From contig NZ_QRLV01000006.1 in assembly GCF_003472385.1 (NCBI RefSeq), positions 62,001 through 126,000 of the forward strand: 64,000 nt of DNA, in the 5' to 3' direction. Shown here in pieces: positions 8,308 through 18,298 of the stretch; the stretch's first letter is position 1; each line of letters begins with the position of its first letter. This DNA is from Sutterella sp. AM11-39 (GTDB taxonomy: Bacteria > Pseudomonadota > Gammaproteobacteria > Burkholderiales > Burkholderiaceae_F). Under the pieces are notes generated by a model, which was given only the letters and a program-made list of their open reading frames with translations, was not told where the DNA came from and searched no databases. Position numbers and translations under genes: made by a program.

Positions 8308-9420
8308 ATGCTCGAGACCTATCTCCAAGACCTCGCCGAAGTTGTCAATCTCGACTGCGGCAGCGCCAACTGCGAAGGCGTCACCAAGGTGGCCAACATC
8401 ATGAAGCGCCACTTCGACTCCATCGGTTTTGCGACGGAACTTGTGGACCTCGGCCCGAAGGCCGGCAAGGGTCTGTTTGCGACGAACAAGCCCGGTGCCG
8501 AAAAGTTCGACATCATGTTCAATGCTCACCTCGACACCGTGTTTCCCGACGGTACCGCCGCCGCACGCCCCTTCAAGGTTGAAGACGGCAAGGTGACGGG
8601 GCCGGGGTGCGCCGACTGCAAGGCCGGTGTCATCGCGATCTTCCACGCTCTCAAGAACGCCCGCAAGGAAGACCTTGATCGTCTGGCCATCGCTGTGTGC
8701 TACAACCCCGACGAAGAAATCAGTTCGCTTTCCTCCCGCGAATGGCTCCAGCAGATGGCTTCCAAGTGCAAGCGCGCCATCGTTTGCGAACCCGGCCGCG
8801 CCACGGGTGCCTTCGTTCGTTCCCGCAAGGGTCGCTCCGTTTGGAACGTGGTCGTGCACGGTGTGGCCGCTCACGCCGGCAATAACCCGCAGGACGGCCG
8901 CAGCGCGGTTCTGGCTGCCGCTCACCTCACAATCGCCATCACCAACCTCCAGGACCTCGAAGGCAAGGGCACGAGCGTGACGGTCGGCGTTATCGAAGGA
9001 GGTACGGTCTGCAACACGGTTCCGGAAAAGTGCACCCTTAAGATCGACACCCGCTGCTGGAACGACGAAGACGGCCGCGAAATTGATGAAGGCATTGAAG
9101 CTCTGGCAAAGCAGAATTGGGGCGACGGCATCACCGTTGACGCCACGCGCGTTTCCAAGTCGCCGGCCATGCCCTGCACGGACGCCACCAAGGAACTCGT
9201 TGAAATGGTCAATCGTGCTGCCAAGGAAGAAGGCTACGAAGCCACTTGGGTCGATGCCGGCGGCGGCTCCGACGCCAACCGCATCGCTCAGGTCGGCGTG
9301 CCCGTCATTGACGGCGTGGCTCCCGCCGGTGCCGGTTTCCATTCCGAACGCGAATACCTGCGCGTGGACACGATCGAAAACCGCGTTCGTACGCTTAGCC
9401 GCGTTCTGCAATATCTCTAA
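8308..9420 (+). CDS. M20-family metallopeptidase (CPG2/ArgE-like)
   Basis: 370-residue zinc amidohydrolase. Metal and catalytic positions are visible: MFNAHLDTVFP (His, Asp), GPGCADCKAG (bridging Asp), NPDEEISS (Glu pair) and a C-terminal GGGSDANRIAQ region. The dimerisation lid carries VVVHGVAAHAGNNPQDG. These fit carboxypeptidase G2-like enzymes that release a C-terminal amino acid or cleave N-acyl amino acids in the cytoplasm. ATG at 8308 has AAGGAC upstream. With the DcuC carrier and the two-component system, the gene suggests regulated use of an acylated amino acid or dipeptide whose acid is exported or imported. The substrate is not known. Confidence 0.85.
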   Translation: MLETYLQDLAEVVNLDCGSANCEGVTKVANIMKRHFDSIGFATELVDLGPKAGKGLFATNKPGAEKFDIMFNAHLDTVFPDGTAAARPFKVEDGKVTGPGCADCKAGVIAIFHALKNARKEDLDRLAIAVCYNPDEEISSLSSREWLQQMASKCKRAIVCEPGRATGAFVRSRKGRSVWNVVVHGVAAHAGNNPQDGRSAVLAAAHLTIAITNLQDLEGKGTSVTVGVIEGGTVCNTVPEKCTLKIDTRCWNDEDGREIDEGIEALAKQNWGDGITVDATRVSKSPAMPCTDATKELVEMVNRAAKEEGYEATWVDAGGGSDANRIAQVGVPVIDGVAPAGAGFHSEREYLRVDTIENRVRTLSRVLQYL

Positions 9421-9467
9421 CAAGAAGGCCGGACGTCTGATCTGACAAAAATACGCTCCTGCAATTT

Positions 9468-9515
9468 GGGCGGCACCTATCGATGAATTTCTCCGATAGG
9501 TGCCGCCCTCTTTTT
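9468..9515 (+). terminator. Rho-independent terminator of the M20 gene
   Basis: A 15-bp perfect stem (GGGCGGCACCTATCG at 9468-9482 with its complement at 9494-9508) is followed by TCTTTTT. Confidence 0.88.
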
Positions 9516-9594
9516 GTCTTCTGTAATAAAGAGAATCTATCAAAATTCTGTTTTTGTGTCGGACTTTTGCTTTTTGCGCTTAGCGATCATTGGG

Positions 9595-10260
9595 TTAAGT
9601 CAATTCAAGCTCGCCTTCTTTGCCCTTTCGCATTTCGATCACTTTTTTTACCGGTGCAAAGGTCTTGCGATGAGCCGGCAAAGGACCGTATTTTTCGAGT
9701 GCAGCCAAATGTTCAGGGGTGCCGTAACCCTTGTGCTTGGCAAAGCCGTATTCGGGATGCTCCTTGTCGAGCTCCACAAGCCACTGGTCACGCGTAGTCT
9801 TCGCGATGATCGACGCCGCGGAAATGGCAGCCACCTTGTCGTCGCCTCCGACGATTGCGTTTACCGCAATGTCGATGTGCGGCACGCGGTTGCCGTCGAC
9901 GAGCACCAGATTGGGCCGCACAGTAAGGCCCATCACGGCTCGTTTCATCGCGAGCATCGTGGCCTGCAGAATGTTGAGTTCGTCGATTTCCTCGACCGTG
10001 GCGTGCGCCACCGACCAGTCAAGCGCTCTTTCCTTGATGAGCGGTGCCAGCGCTTCGCGGGCTTCTTCGGAGAGTTTCTTGCTGTCGCGCAGGCCCGCAA
10101 TCGGGCGCATCGGATCAAGGATGACGGCGGCGGCCACCACAGGGCCGGCAAGCGGGCCGCGGCCCGCCTCGTCCACGCCCGCGATCAGATCGGCACTGTC
10201 TTCGAGCATGACGTCGTTGAAGAGATCGCCCATGCGTTTTTTAGTTTCTCTGCGGCCCAT
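9595..10260 (-). CDS. rnhB: Ribonuclease HII
   Basis: 221 residues. It cleaves the RNA strand of RNA-DNA hybrids, including single ribonucleotides in DNA. The family signature is complete: [19 protein letters not shown] (Asp, Glu), [18 protein letters not shown] and [11 protein letters not shown] with the last catalytic Asp. It follows tilS with 22 bp between them and is probably co-transcribed. The start at 10260 adds a short basic N-terminus; Met10 at 10233 (MGDLFND) is an alternative. Confidence 0.95.
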   Translation of the reverse strand: MGRRETKKRMGDLFNDVMLEDSADLIAGVDEAGRGPLAGPVVAAAVILDPMRPIAGLRDSKKLSEEAREALAPLIKERALDWSVAHATVEEIDELNILQATMLAMKRAVMGLTVRPNLVLVDGNRVPHIDIAVNAIVGGDDKVAAISAASIIAKTTRDQWLVELDKEHPEYGFAKHKGYGTPEHLAALEKYGPLPAHRKTFAPVKKVIEMRKGKEGELELT

Positions 10261-10282
10261 GATGCGAGTTAAGAATTCTTGT

Positions 10283-11791
10283 TTAGAGGTCGTCCTCGGC
10301 AGGTCCCAGAGCCAGAAGCGGCTTGTCGGGCACCCAAACGAGACGAACGCGCTCGGGGGAAAGCACCGGATCGGCGTACATGCGCACGTCGGTACCGAGC
10401 CCGGCGGCGTACACCAGGCGGTCGTTTAGCCACACAAGCGGAAGTTTGCTGCGCTCAAACGAAGGCACACCAACGGCCTGGAAAAGATGCTTGAGGTTGC
10501 GCGACGGACGCAGTCGATAGAGCTTGATCTTTTCGCCGCCCTTGCGCGGACGCACTTCGAGCTTGCCTTCCCGCAGCAGGTTGGCGTCAAGCCCCGGTTC
10601 GTCGGCTTCGCAGCGAACGAACTTCAAGACGCCGGCCCAGGGCGCAAGCGCAATGCTCTCCTCGCCCTTCCATTCGAGCGCAATAAGAAGCTCGGCGCCG
10701 CGCGGAGCGGTTACGGGATCGACCAGAACAAGATTGACGCCCCAGCGGCGCAGTTCCTTGCCGCCGATGCGAAAACTCATCTTGGTGTCGGCATGGGTCT
10801 GCCGAAGCTGACGCAGGATTTCGCTCAGTTTGGCATGCGAAGGCGAACGGATGCCCGACAGCCCGAGCCAGGCTCTCAGACAGTTGGCCTGACGCTCAAA
10901 ACCGAGATTGAGAAGCTTGGCGATGTTGAGTGACCCCGGTTTGTCGCCTGCGCAGTGCAGGCAGTCGTCCTCGCCCAGGTTGGAAAGAATTTCAGCCGAC
11001 TGCGCCACGAGCGTGATGGAACGTGCCGCAGCTGCTCTCCACCCTTTTCGGGCGGCGTCCAACGGCGGCAGGATGTCGTTGCGAATGAGGTTGCGCAAAA
11101 AGCGCGTATCGGCATTGCTGTCGTCTTCGACCCAGGTGAGCTTGGCGCGCTTGACGTAGGCGGCGATTTCGTTGCTCGAGACTTCGAGCCAGGGACGCGC
11201 GAGCACAAGTTCGGCGTCGTCGCCGGCGCTTTCGAGCATGCGCACGGGGCTGATTGCGGCAAGCCCCTCGGGACCCGCACCGCGGATCCACTGAATGAGG
11301 AAGGTCTCGATGCGATCGTCCAAATGGTGCGCCGTGAAGATCGCGTCCGAATTGAGTTCTCGGGCGACCTTCATGAGCGCCTTGTAGCGGGCCTGACGGG
11401 CGGCGGCTTCAATGCCGCAGGCCGAGTGCTGAGGCACGTAGACGCGCTCGACGCGCAGCGGAATCTGCCACTTGGCGCACTGCTCCTCGGCGTGCCGCAC
11501 CCATTCGTCGGCCATCTTGCTCAAGCCGTGATGCACATGCACGGCCGTCACCGACTCGATCACGTTCTTGTAGGCGGTCTTCTTGAGACGCGCGAGAACG
11601 TCGACGAGCGCCGTCGAATCTTTGCCACCCGAGTACGCAACCAGAATGCGCACGGGGTTGACGGGCGTCAAACAAAACTGTTCGACGCTCGCGGCGGGCT
11701 TGCGGTCGGCGATCGTATCGATCGTGTCGGCAAGCAAAAGCGTGAGCCTGGCAGCCGGAGACGTGGCCGCACGTTGCTTCTTATGCGTCAT
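10283..11791 (-). CDS. tilS: tRNA(Ile)-lysidine synthetase
   Basis: 502 residues. It converts the wobble cytidine of tRNA-Ile(CAU) to lysidine with ATP. The PP-loop SGGKDS lies at 54-59 ([18 protein letters not shown]), followed by [21 protein letters not shown] and the TilS RNL...D segment ([16 protein letters not shown]). The C-terminal substrate-binding domain ([20 protein letters not shown]) is present, so the protein is full length. It sits 12 bp after accA, in the order accA-tilS seen in many betaproteobacteria. Confidence 0.95.
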   Translation of the reverse strand: MTHKKQRAATSPAARLTLLLADTIDTIADRKPAASVEQFCLTPVNPVRILVAYSGGKDSTALVDVLARLKKTAYKNVIESVTAVHVHHGLSKMADEWVRHAEEQCAKWQIPLRVERVYVPQHSACGIEAAARQARYKALMKVARELNSDAIFTAHHLDDRIETFLIQWIRGAGPEGLAAISPVRMLESAGDDAELVLARPWLEVSSNEIAAYVKRAKLTWVEDDSNADTRFLRNLIRNDILPPLDAARKGWRAAAARSITLVAQSAEILSNLGEDDCLHCAGDKPGSLNIAKLLNLGFERQANCLRAWLGLSGIRSPSHAKLSEILRQLRQTHADTKMSFRIGGKELRRWGVNLVLVDPVTAPRGAELLIALEWKGEESIALAPWAGVLKFVRCEADEPGLDANLLREGKLEVRPRKGGEKIKLYRLRPSRNLKHLFQAVGVPSFERSKLPLVWLNDRLVYAAGLGTDVRMYADPVLSPERVRLVWVPDKPLLALGPAEDDL

Positions 11792-11803
11792 TTACGCCTG
11801 AAT

Positions 11804-13057
11804 TTATTCCTTTGCGGGTTCTGCGGAAGCGGCTTCGGGAGCCTCCTTCTTTGCAGCAGTTTTGCGCGTCGCGGAACGGCGGCGCGCAGGTTTCTTCGGA
11901 GCGGTCTCAGCGACGGTTTCCGCGGTTTCTGCCACTTGCGATTTCTTCGCTACGGGCTTGCGGCGCAATGCGCAGCTGCGGCGCGGCTTCTTGGGTGTTT
12001 CCGGCTCCTTCGTCTTGGGTTCTTCCGCCGCCGACTCTTCAAGCGGCAGTTCGCTTTCGTGCGCAGCCTGGCACAGCAGTTCATAAGCGCTGCTGCACTT
12101 TTCCTCAAAGCGGCCGTAGTTCATCAGACGGCCGAGACGGCGCTCGACCAGAGCGTCCGGATCCATCGTGAGGAACGCCTTCAACTGATCGACCAGGGTC
12201 TTGCGCAGGGTCGAAGCCATGAGCTTGGGATCGCGGTGCGCGCCGCCGAGCGGTTCGCTGATCACCTTGTCGACGAGGCCGAGTTCAAGGAGTCGGTCGG
12301 ATGTGAGCGCCAGAGCTTGAGCGGCTTCAGGAGCCTTGTCGGCGCTCTTCCAGAGAATGGAGGCGCACCCTTCAGGGCTGATCACGGAATACGTGGAGTA
12401 TTGAAGCATGATGAGCGAGTCGCACACGGCAATGGCGAGAGCTCCGCCCGAGCCGCCTTCGCCGATGATCGTGGAGATCACGGGAACGCGCAGTTTGGCC
12501 AGCTCATAGATGTTGCGGCCGATGGCTTCGGACTGATTGCGCTCTTCCGCGTCGATGCCGGGATAGGCGCCCGGGGTGTCGACGAACGTGAAGACCGGCA
12601 GGCTGAACTTTTCGGCAAGCTTCATCAGACGCAGAGCCTTGCGGTAGCCTTCGGGCTTGGTCATGCCGAAGTTGCGGCGCGTGCGTTCGCGGGTGTCGCG
12701 GCCCTTCTGGTGGCCGATCACCATCACGGCGTGTTCGCCCAGACGCGCCAGACCGCCCACGATGCTCTGATCGTCGGCAAAGGTGCGATCGCCGTGCAGT
12801 TCGTGGAAATCCTCAAAAATGGCGTCGATGTAGTCGAGCGTGTACGGACGGTTGGGGTGGCGTGCCACCAGAGCCGTCTGCCACGGCGTCAAATCGGCGT
12901 AGATCTCGGCCGTACGCGTGCGCATCTTGCGCTTGAGCTCGGAGAGCGCTTCGTTTTCGCTCACACCTGTTTCCAGTTCCTTATTTTCGAGCTCTTCCAT
13001 CTTTTTGTAGATTTCGCCGAGATCCTTTTCGAAATCCAGAAATACTGCTTTGGCCAT
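11804..13057 (-). CDS. accA: Acetyl-CoA carboxylase carboxyltransferase subunit alpha, with basic C-terminal extension
   Basis: 417 residues. Residues 1-320 are the normal AccA subunit, which with AccD transfers CO2 from biotin to acetyl-CoA; motifs include [33 protein letters not shown] and [11 protein letters not shown]. coli AccA is 319 residues, so about 97 residues are extra. The extension begins acidic (330-350) and becomes rich in Lys, Arg, Ala and Pro (355-417, for example [18 protein letters not shown]), resembling histone H1-like tails. There is no frameshift and the stop is clean. The core function is certain; the tail's role is unknown. Confidence 0.95.
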   Translation of the reverse strand: MAKAVFLDFEKDLGEIYKKMEELENKELETGVSENEALSELKRKMRTRTAEIYADLTPWQTALVARHPNRPYTLDYIDAIFEDFHELHGDRTFADDQSIVGGLARLGEHAVMVIGHQKGRDTRERTRRNFGMTKPEGYRKALRLMKLAEKFSLPVFTFVDTPGAYPGIDAEERNQSEAIGRNIYELAKLRVPVISTIIGEGGSGGALAIAVCDSLIMLQYSTYSVISPEGCASILWKSADKAPEAAQALALTSDRLLELGLVDKVISEPLGGAHRDPKLMASTLRKTLVDQLKAFLTMDPDALVERRLGRLMNYGRFEEKCSSAYELLCQAAHESELPLEESAAEEPKTKEPETPKKPRRSCALRRKPVAKKSQVAETAETVAETAPKKPARRRSATRKTAAKKEAPEAASAEPAKE

Positions 13058-13100
13058 GCTTATGTTCCTAACGGCAAAACGTCGGTTTCGCCTTGACTAA

Positions 13101-13700
13101 CTAATACTGTACGGGGGTTGCGGTGAGGCTCTGCCACAAAAGCCATGTGGCGGCTGTGCGCCACGGAGCCCACACCCGCGGGTCCTTGGCACCGAGCCCG
13201 GTTTTTTCCAGCGCTTTGCGCAGCCCGAAATCCGTTTGCGCCCAAACATCCGGTCGGTTCAATCCGAAAATCAGCACCATGTCCGCAGTCCACGGCCCCA
13301 CGCCCTTGACGCCGGTCAATCGAGCGCGCACCGCCGCGTCGTCAAGTGCTTCCAGCGCCGGCGCCGTGAAGCTGCCCTCGACATACTTTTGCGCGATCGC
13401 TACAAGAGCTCCCGCCTTGGTTTGCGAGAGTCCCAGATTACGAAGCGCGTCGACAGAACTTCCGGCCAGAGCGTCGGCGGCGTTGTCGCCTTTGTCTCCG
13501 GCGTACTCGAAGACCGACTGCGCCATTTTTTCAGCCACAGCCGTATTGACCTGCTGACCGCATACGGCGCGCACATACGTGTTAAAGAGATTTTCACAGG
13601 CAACAAGTCCCTGCCCCGCCGTTCTGCGACGGGCTTCAAGGAAATACGCTTCGCCCGAGAGAGCCTCGAGCGCTTCGTTCCACCAGGTGACGATTGCCAT
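13101..13700 (-). CDS. AlkA-like DNA-3-methyladenine glycosylase (HhH-GPD)
   Basis: 199 residues. A cytoplasmic base-excision repair glycosylase of the HhH-GPD superfamily. It shows the substrate-pocket helix NTYVRAVCGQQVNTAVAEK, a helix-hairpin-helix LTGVKGVGPWTADMVLIFGL and the catalytic-Asp segment VWAQTDFGLRKAL. It is shorter than E. coli AlkA (282) because the N-terminal domain is absent, as in the bacterial small AlkA group. It lies between accA and cysS on the same strand. Confidence 0.88.
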   Translation of the reverse strand: MAIVTWWNEALEALSGEAYFLEARRRTAGQGLVACENLFNTYVRAVCGQQVNTAVAEKMAQSVFEYAGDKGDNAADALAGSSVDALRNLGLSQTKAGALVAIAQKYVEGSFTAPALEALDDAAVRARLTGVKGVGPWTADMVLIFGLNRPDVWAQTDFGLRKALEKTGLGAKDPRVWAPWRTAATWLLWQSLTATPVQY

Positions 13701-13718
13701 AACCGACGAGCGAAAACG

Positions 13719-15131
<1,413 letters not shown>

Positions 15132-15225
15132 TGCGTACTTTCGTTTCTGATTTTTCGTGCTGCCTGCCGCATTCCGTAACAAAGAGCCACCGATGGGCGC
15201 AAAGGAGCGAATGCGGCGATGCATT

Positions 15226-15305
15226 ACAATCTACGGAGTTTAACAGTTTCGTGCCTGCTGCGGCCCTGAAAAATGGCGCCCGAACCCGCTTTTTCGGGCT
15301 TTTTT
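15226..15305 (+). ncRNA. Possible short leader or small RNA ending in a terminator
   Basis: Between divergent cysS and the TPR gene, a -10-like TACAAT lies at about 15226-15231. A clear intrinsic terminator follows: GCCCGAA at 15278-15284, TTCGGGC at 15293-15299, then six T. The terminator ends 35 bp before the TPR start, so a transcript of about 70 nt could end before the gene. Either an attenuated leader or a small RNA is possible. No known family was recognised. Confidence 0.35.
15278..15305 (+). terminator. Intrinsic terminator upstream of the TPR gene
   Basis: A 7-bp G+C-rich stem with loop CCCGCTTT is followed by TTTTTT. No plus-strand gene precedes it, which is why a leader or sRNA is suspected. 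Confidence 0.7.
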
Positions 15306-15340
15306 CAACTTGCCGGCGTCAGGCTCACAAATTCCACCCA

Positions 15341-15910
15341 ATGACCCGAATGCTTTCTTTCGTTCGTCCGGCGCTCGTTGCCGCCGGCTGCGCTCTGGTG
15401 GCGGCAGCAACGCTTCCGGCTTGCGCCGCGCTCGTCGATCCTGACGCGCCTTCTGTCCTTCTCAATAACGGCCAGGTGCCGGGCGTGGTCGACAAGCTCA
15501 TCAACCGCGGTGACTACAACGACGCATTGAAACTCATCGCCGAGGGCCTCAAGTCCAACCCCCACTCCGCACAGCTCCGATTCCAGCGCTGCGTCGTCTA
15601 CGAACGCATGGGCGATCGCGACAAGGCGATCAACGGCTTTGAGCAGTTCATCCGCACCTATCCGGAAATCCCCGAGGCATACAACAATCTCGCGGGGCTC
15701 TACTCGCGCAACGGCAACCTCGTACGAGCCGAAGAGCTTCTTGTAAAGGCAGTGGCCCTTCGCCCGGGTTTTGCGCTAGCTCATATGAATTTAGGCAACC
15801 TCTATTTAGCAAAAGCCAAGAACGCCTACAACACCGCAATTAAAACGGGTGGCAATAAAGAAAAGCTAAACGCTAACATTGAACTGCTCAACAAGCTTCT
15901 GGGCGAGTAA
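15341..15910 (+). CDS. Exported tetratricopeptide repeat protein
   Basis: 189 residues. An N-terminal export signal (hydrophobic 8-25, ending LPACAALVD) could be cleaved by signal peptidase I or, with Cys as first residue, lipid-modified. At least three TPR units follow (GDYNDALKLIAEGLKSNP, GDRDKAINGFEQFI, EIPEAYNNLAGLYSRNGNLV). It lies directly before two cyclophilin genes, which suggests an envelope chaperone or assembly role; this is inference. ATG at 15341 begins the signal peptide. Confidence 0.8.
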   Translation: MTRMLSFVRPALVAAGCALVAAATLPACAALVDPDAPSVLLNNGQVPGVVDKLINRGDYNDALKLIAEGLKSNPHSAQLRFQRCVVYERMGDRDKAINGFEQFIRTYPEIPEAYNNLAGLYSRNGNLVRAEELLVKAVALRPGFALAHMNLGNLYLAKAKNAYNTAIKTGGNKEKLNANIELLNKLLGE

Positions 15911-15978
15911 TCGACCGCAATCGTTTTTTGCGCTTAAGTCCTGACATGCTCAAGCGCCTTTGTTCGAAGAGACACATC

Positions 15979-16569
15979 ATGAAAATTGCCAATCGCTTCC
16001 GTCTGACCTTCCCTGCGGCTCTGGCCGCCGTTGTTGCGGGCGGCTCCGCCGTTGCCGCACCCAAGGATGAGCCGATCGCGGAAATCTCCACCTCGCTCGG
16101 CGACTTCGTCGTGCGTCTGGACGCCCAGCGCGCTCCCATCACGGTCGCCAACTTTATCCGCTACGCCGACGAAGGCTTTTACGACGGAACGATCTTTCAT
16201 CGCGTCATCGACGGCTTCATGGTGCAGGGCGGCGGCTTTACGCCTGACTTGAAGCAAAAGCGTGCAACGCACCCCGCGATTGTCAACGAAGCCCGCGGCG
16301 GGTTGCCCAACCTGCGCGGCACGATTGCCATGGCCCGCACGAATGAACCTCACTCGGCCACCTGTCAGTGGTTCGTGAACACGGTCGACAACGACTTCCT
16401 GGATGCCAAAAACGCACGCGACGGCTGGGGCTACACGGTGTTCGGGCGAGTGATTCGCGGTATGGATGTTGTCGACAAGATCGGCTCCGCAAAGACCGGT
16501 ACGCGCATGGGCATGCGTGACGTTCCGATGCAAACCGTTAAAATCCTCTCCGTCAAGATCAAGCGCTAA
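15979..16569 (+). CDS. ppiA: Periplasmic peptidyl-prolyl cis-trans isomerase, cyclophilin type
   Basis: 196 residues. A signal peptide (1-28, ending GGSAVAAPKDE) precedes a full cyclophilin domain with FHRVIDGFMVQGGGF, the active-site Arg and Gln, and [20 protein letters not shown]. It accelerates proline isomerisation during folding of exported proteins. It is about 90 bp upstream of a cytoplasmic paralogue. Confidence 0.92.
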   Translation: MKIANRFRLTFPAALAAVVAGGSAVAAPKDEPIAEISTSLGDFVVRLDAQRAPITVANFIRYADEGFYDGTIFHRVIDGFMVQGGGFTPDLKQKRATHPAIVNEARGGLPNLRGTIAMARTNEPHSATCQWFVNTVDNDFLDAKNARDGWGYTVFGRVIRGMDVVDKIGSAKTGTRMGMRDVPMQTVKILSVKIKR

Positions 16570-16656
16570 GTGAGTGTGGAGCTTCTTGCGACAAAGGAGC
16601 TCCGTGTCTTTGGCCTTGAATTTTTTATTTTTTTCTTTGGGATGTGATTCGTAATC

Positions 16657-17148
16657 ATGATTCGCTTTACGACCAATATGGGCGTCTTTGACGTCGAACT
16701 CAATGAAGCAGCTGCTCCGAAGACCTGCGAAAATTTCCTTTCCTACGTTCGCTCGGGCTTTTACAACGGCACGATTTTTCACCGCGTCATCAGCGGCTTC
16801 ATGATTCAGGGCGGCGGCTTTGAACCCGGTCTGAAGCAGAAGCAAACCAAGGCTCCGATTGAAAACGAAGCCAACAACGGTCTGAAGAACGACAAGTACA
16901 CGATCGCGATGGCCCGCACCAACGAGCCGCACTCTGCCACGAGCCAGTTCTTCATCAATGTGGCCGACAACGACTTCCTGAATCACACCTCCCCCACCTC
17001 CCGCGGCTGGGGCTACGCCGTGTTCGGCAAGGTTGTTTCCGGCACCGACGTGATTGACGCCATCGCTCGCGTGCGCACGGCTTCCCGCTCCTGGTACGGT
17101 GATGTGCCTGTCGAAGACGTTGTGATGGAAAAGGTCGAAGAGATCTGA
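16657..17148 (+). CDS. ppiB: Cytoplasmic peptidyl-prolyl cis-trans isomerase
   Basis: 163 residues without signal peptide, matching PpiB length. Motifs: [52 protein letters not shown]. It forms a tandem pair with the exported copy and probably arose by duplication. Confidence 0.93.
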   Translation: MIRFTTNMGVFDVELNEAAAPKTCENFLSYVRSGFYNGTIFHRVISGFMIQGGGFEPGLKQKQTKAPIENEANNGLKNDKYTIAMARTNEPHSATSQFFINVADNDFLNHTSPTSRGWGYAVFGKVVSGTDVIDAIARVRTASRSWYGDVPVEDVVMEKVEEI

Positions 17149-17163
17149 TTTATCAGGAAATAC

Positions 17164-17195
17164 GGCCCCTGCTTTCGTGCGGGGGCTTCTTTTGC
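17164..17195 (+). terminator. Terminator after ppiB
   Basis: GCCCCTGC and GTGCGGGGGC form a short G+C stem, with one mismatch, around TTTC, followed by TTCTTTTG. It ends about 10 bp before the annotated lpxH start, which is unusually close. Confidence 0.55.
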
Positions 17196-17204
17196 TTACC
17201 GAAA

Positions 17205-18017
17205 ATGAAGCTTACGGGACTCAAACTCTCCGAGCCGCTCAAGGCTCCCTGCGTCAGCGGTATCACTGAAATGGCGCCATTGTCGCGTCCCGTTTTCGTT
17301 TCCGACCTGCATCTTTCCGGCCGCAATAAAAAGACCGTGCTCGGGTTTCTGTGGTTTTTGAAAACTCAGGCTAAAAACTATGACGAACTCTTTTTGCTCG
17401 GCGACATTTTTGAATACTGGATCGGCGACGACGCCTCTTCTCCGGCCGAACCCCTGGCCCGAGCGTTGCGCAAATACGCCTCTCTGGGCAAACGTGTTTA
17501 CCTCATGCAGGGCAACCGCGACTTTCTGATCGGCGAAGATTTTGCGCGCCATTGCGGCGCCGAGCTTGTCGCCGACGGCACCGTCGTCGAATGCTCCGGC
17601 AAGCGCATTCTTCTTTCTCATGGCGACAAGTGGTGCACGTTGGACGACGAGTACCAGGAGTTTCGCCGTCAGATGCACGACGAAGCTTTTCAGCTGATGG
17701 CGCTTCGCATGACTGTTGAGGAGCGCATCGACTTTGCAAAAAAAGCGCGCGCGCAGTCCAAGAAGACCAAGACCGAACGCTCGCGCGAGATGATGGACGT
17801 GGTCTATGACGAAGTCGCTTGTGAAGTCTTCGCCAAGAACTGCGCTCACGTCATTCACGGCCACACCCACCGCCCGGCGCATTACGTCTATGACAACTTC
17901 ACCCGCACCGTGATTCCCGATTGGGATCTCGATGACAAGAATCGCCCTCGCAAGGGCTGGGTGGAGATCAATTCCGCGGGCGAACCTCAAGTCGTTCTCT
18001 CCGAACATTTCTTCTGA
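17205..18017 (+). CDS. lpxH: UDP-2,3-diacylglucosamine diphosphatase (lipid A synthesis)
   Basis: 270 residues, calcineurin-like metallophosphoesterase that makes lipid X. Metal-binding motifs: FVSDLHLSG, LLGDIFEYWIGDD, QGNRDFLIG, SHGDKWCT, IHGHTHRPAH. The start at 17205 is close behind a terminator-like hairpin and lacks a good Shine-Dalgarno sequence. Met23 at 17271 (MAPLSRPVFVSDLHL) would give a length nearer E. coli LpxH (240) and is a real alternative. Confidence 0.93.
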   Translation: MKLTGLKLSEPLKAPCVSGITEMAPLSRPVFVSDLHLSGRNKKTVLGFLWFLKTQAKNYDELFLLGDIFEYWIGDDASSPAEPLARALRKYASLGKRVYLMQGNRDFLIGEDFARHCGAELVADGTVVECSGKRILLSHGDKWCTLDDEYQEFRRQMHDEAFQLMALRMTVEERIDFAKKARAQSKKTKTERSREMMDVVYDEVACEVFAKNCAHVIHGHTHRPAHYVYDNFTRTVIPDWDLDDKNRPRKGWVEINSAGEPQVVLSEHFF

Positions 18018-18074
18018 TTCGGCCCGACGTATGGTCCGGATTCGGGAAAATCCTCCGGGTCTTCACTCGAATCT

Positions 18075-18088
18075 TTGATTTACGTCAA
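18075..18088 (+). promoter_or_regulatory. FNR/ANR-type box upstream of the flavocytochrome pair
   Basis: TTGATTTACGTCAA fits TTGAY-N4-RTCAA. It lies about 210 bp before the flavoprotein start at 18299, consistent with oxygen-responsive control of an anaerobic respiratory reductase. Confidence 0.5.
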
Positions 18089-18298
18089 ATCTACGTAGCA
18101 CCTACGAGGTCTAAAAATACGCTTGAGTCAGAGAGAAGGTCTGTTAAGAGACCTCGAATCTTTTGGCGGCGTATCGATCGCGTCAGGCGGCGCCGGTGCT
18201 CAGGGTCGGAGAGTCATTGATCCGATCGGTCTTAAGAGCGGCGTCGGCGTCTTGAATGTCGCGACGGTGCGTTTGCCTACCTCAATCAGGAGAAGACA

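Noticed and set aside
10955..13096. 713-codon plus-strand frame opposite tilS and accA
   Set aside because: It spans two well-supported minus-strand genes and contains no recognisable domain.
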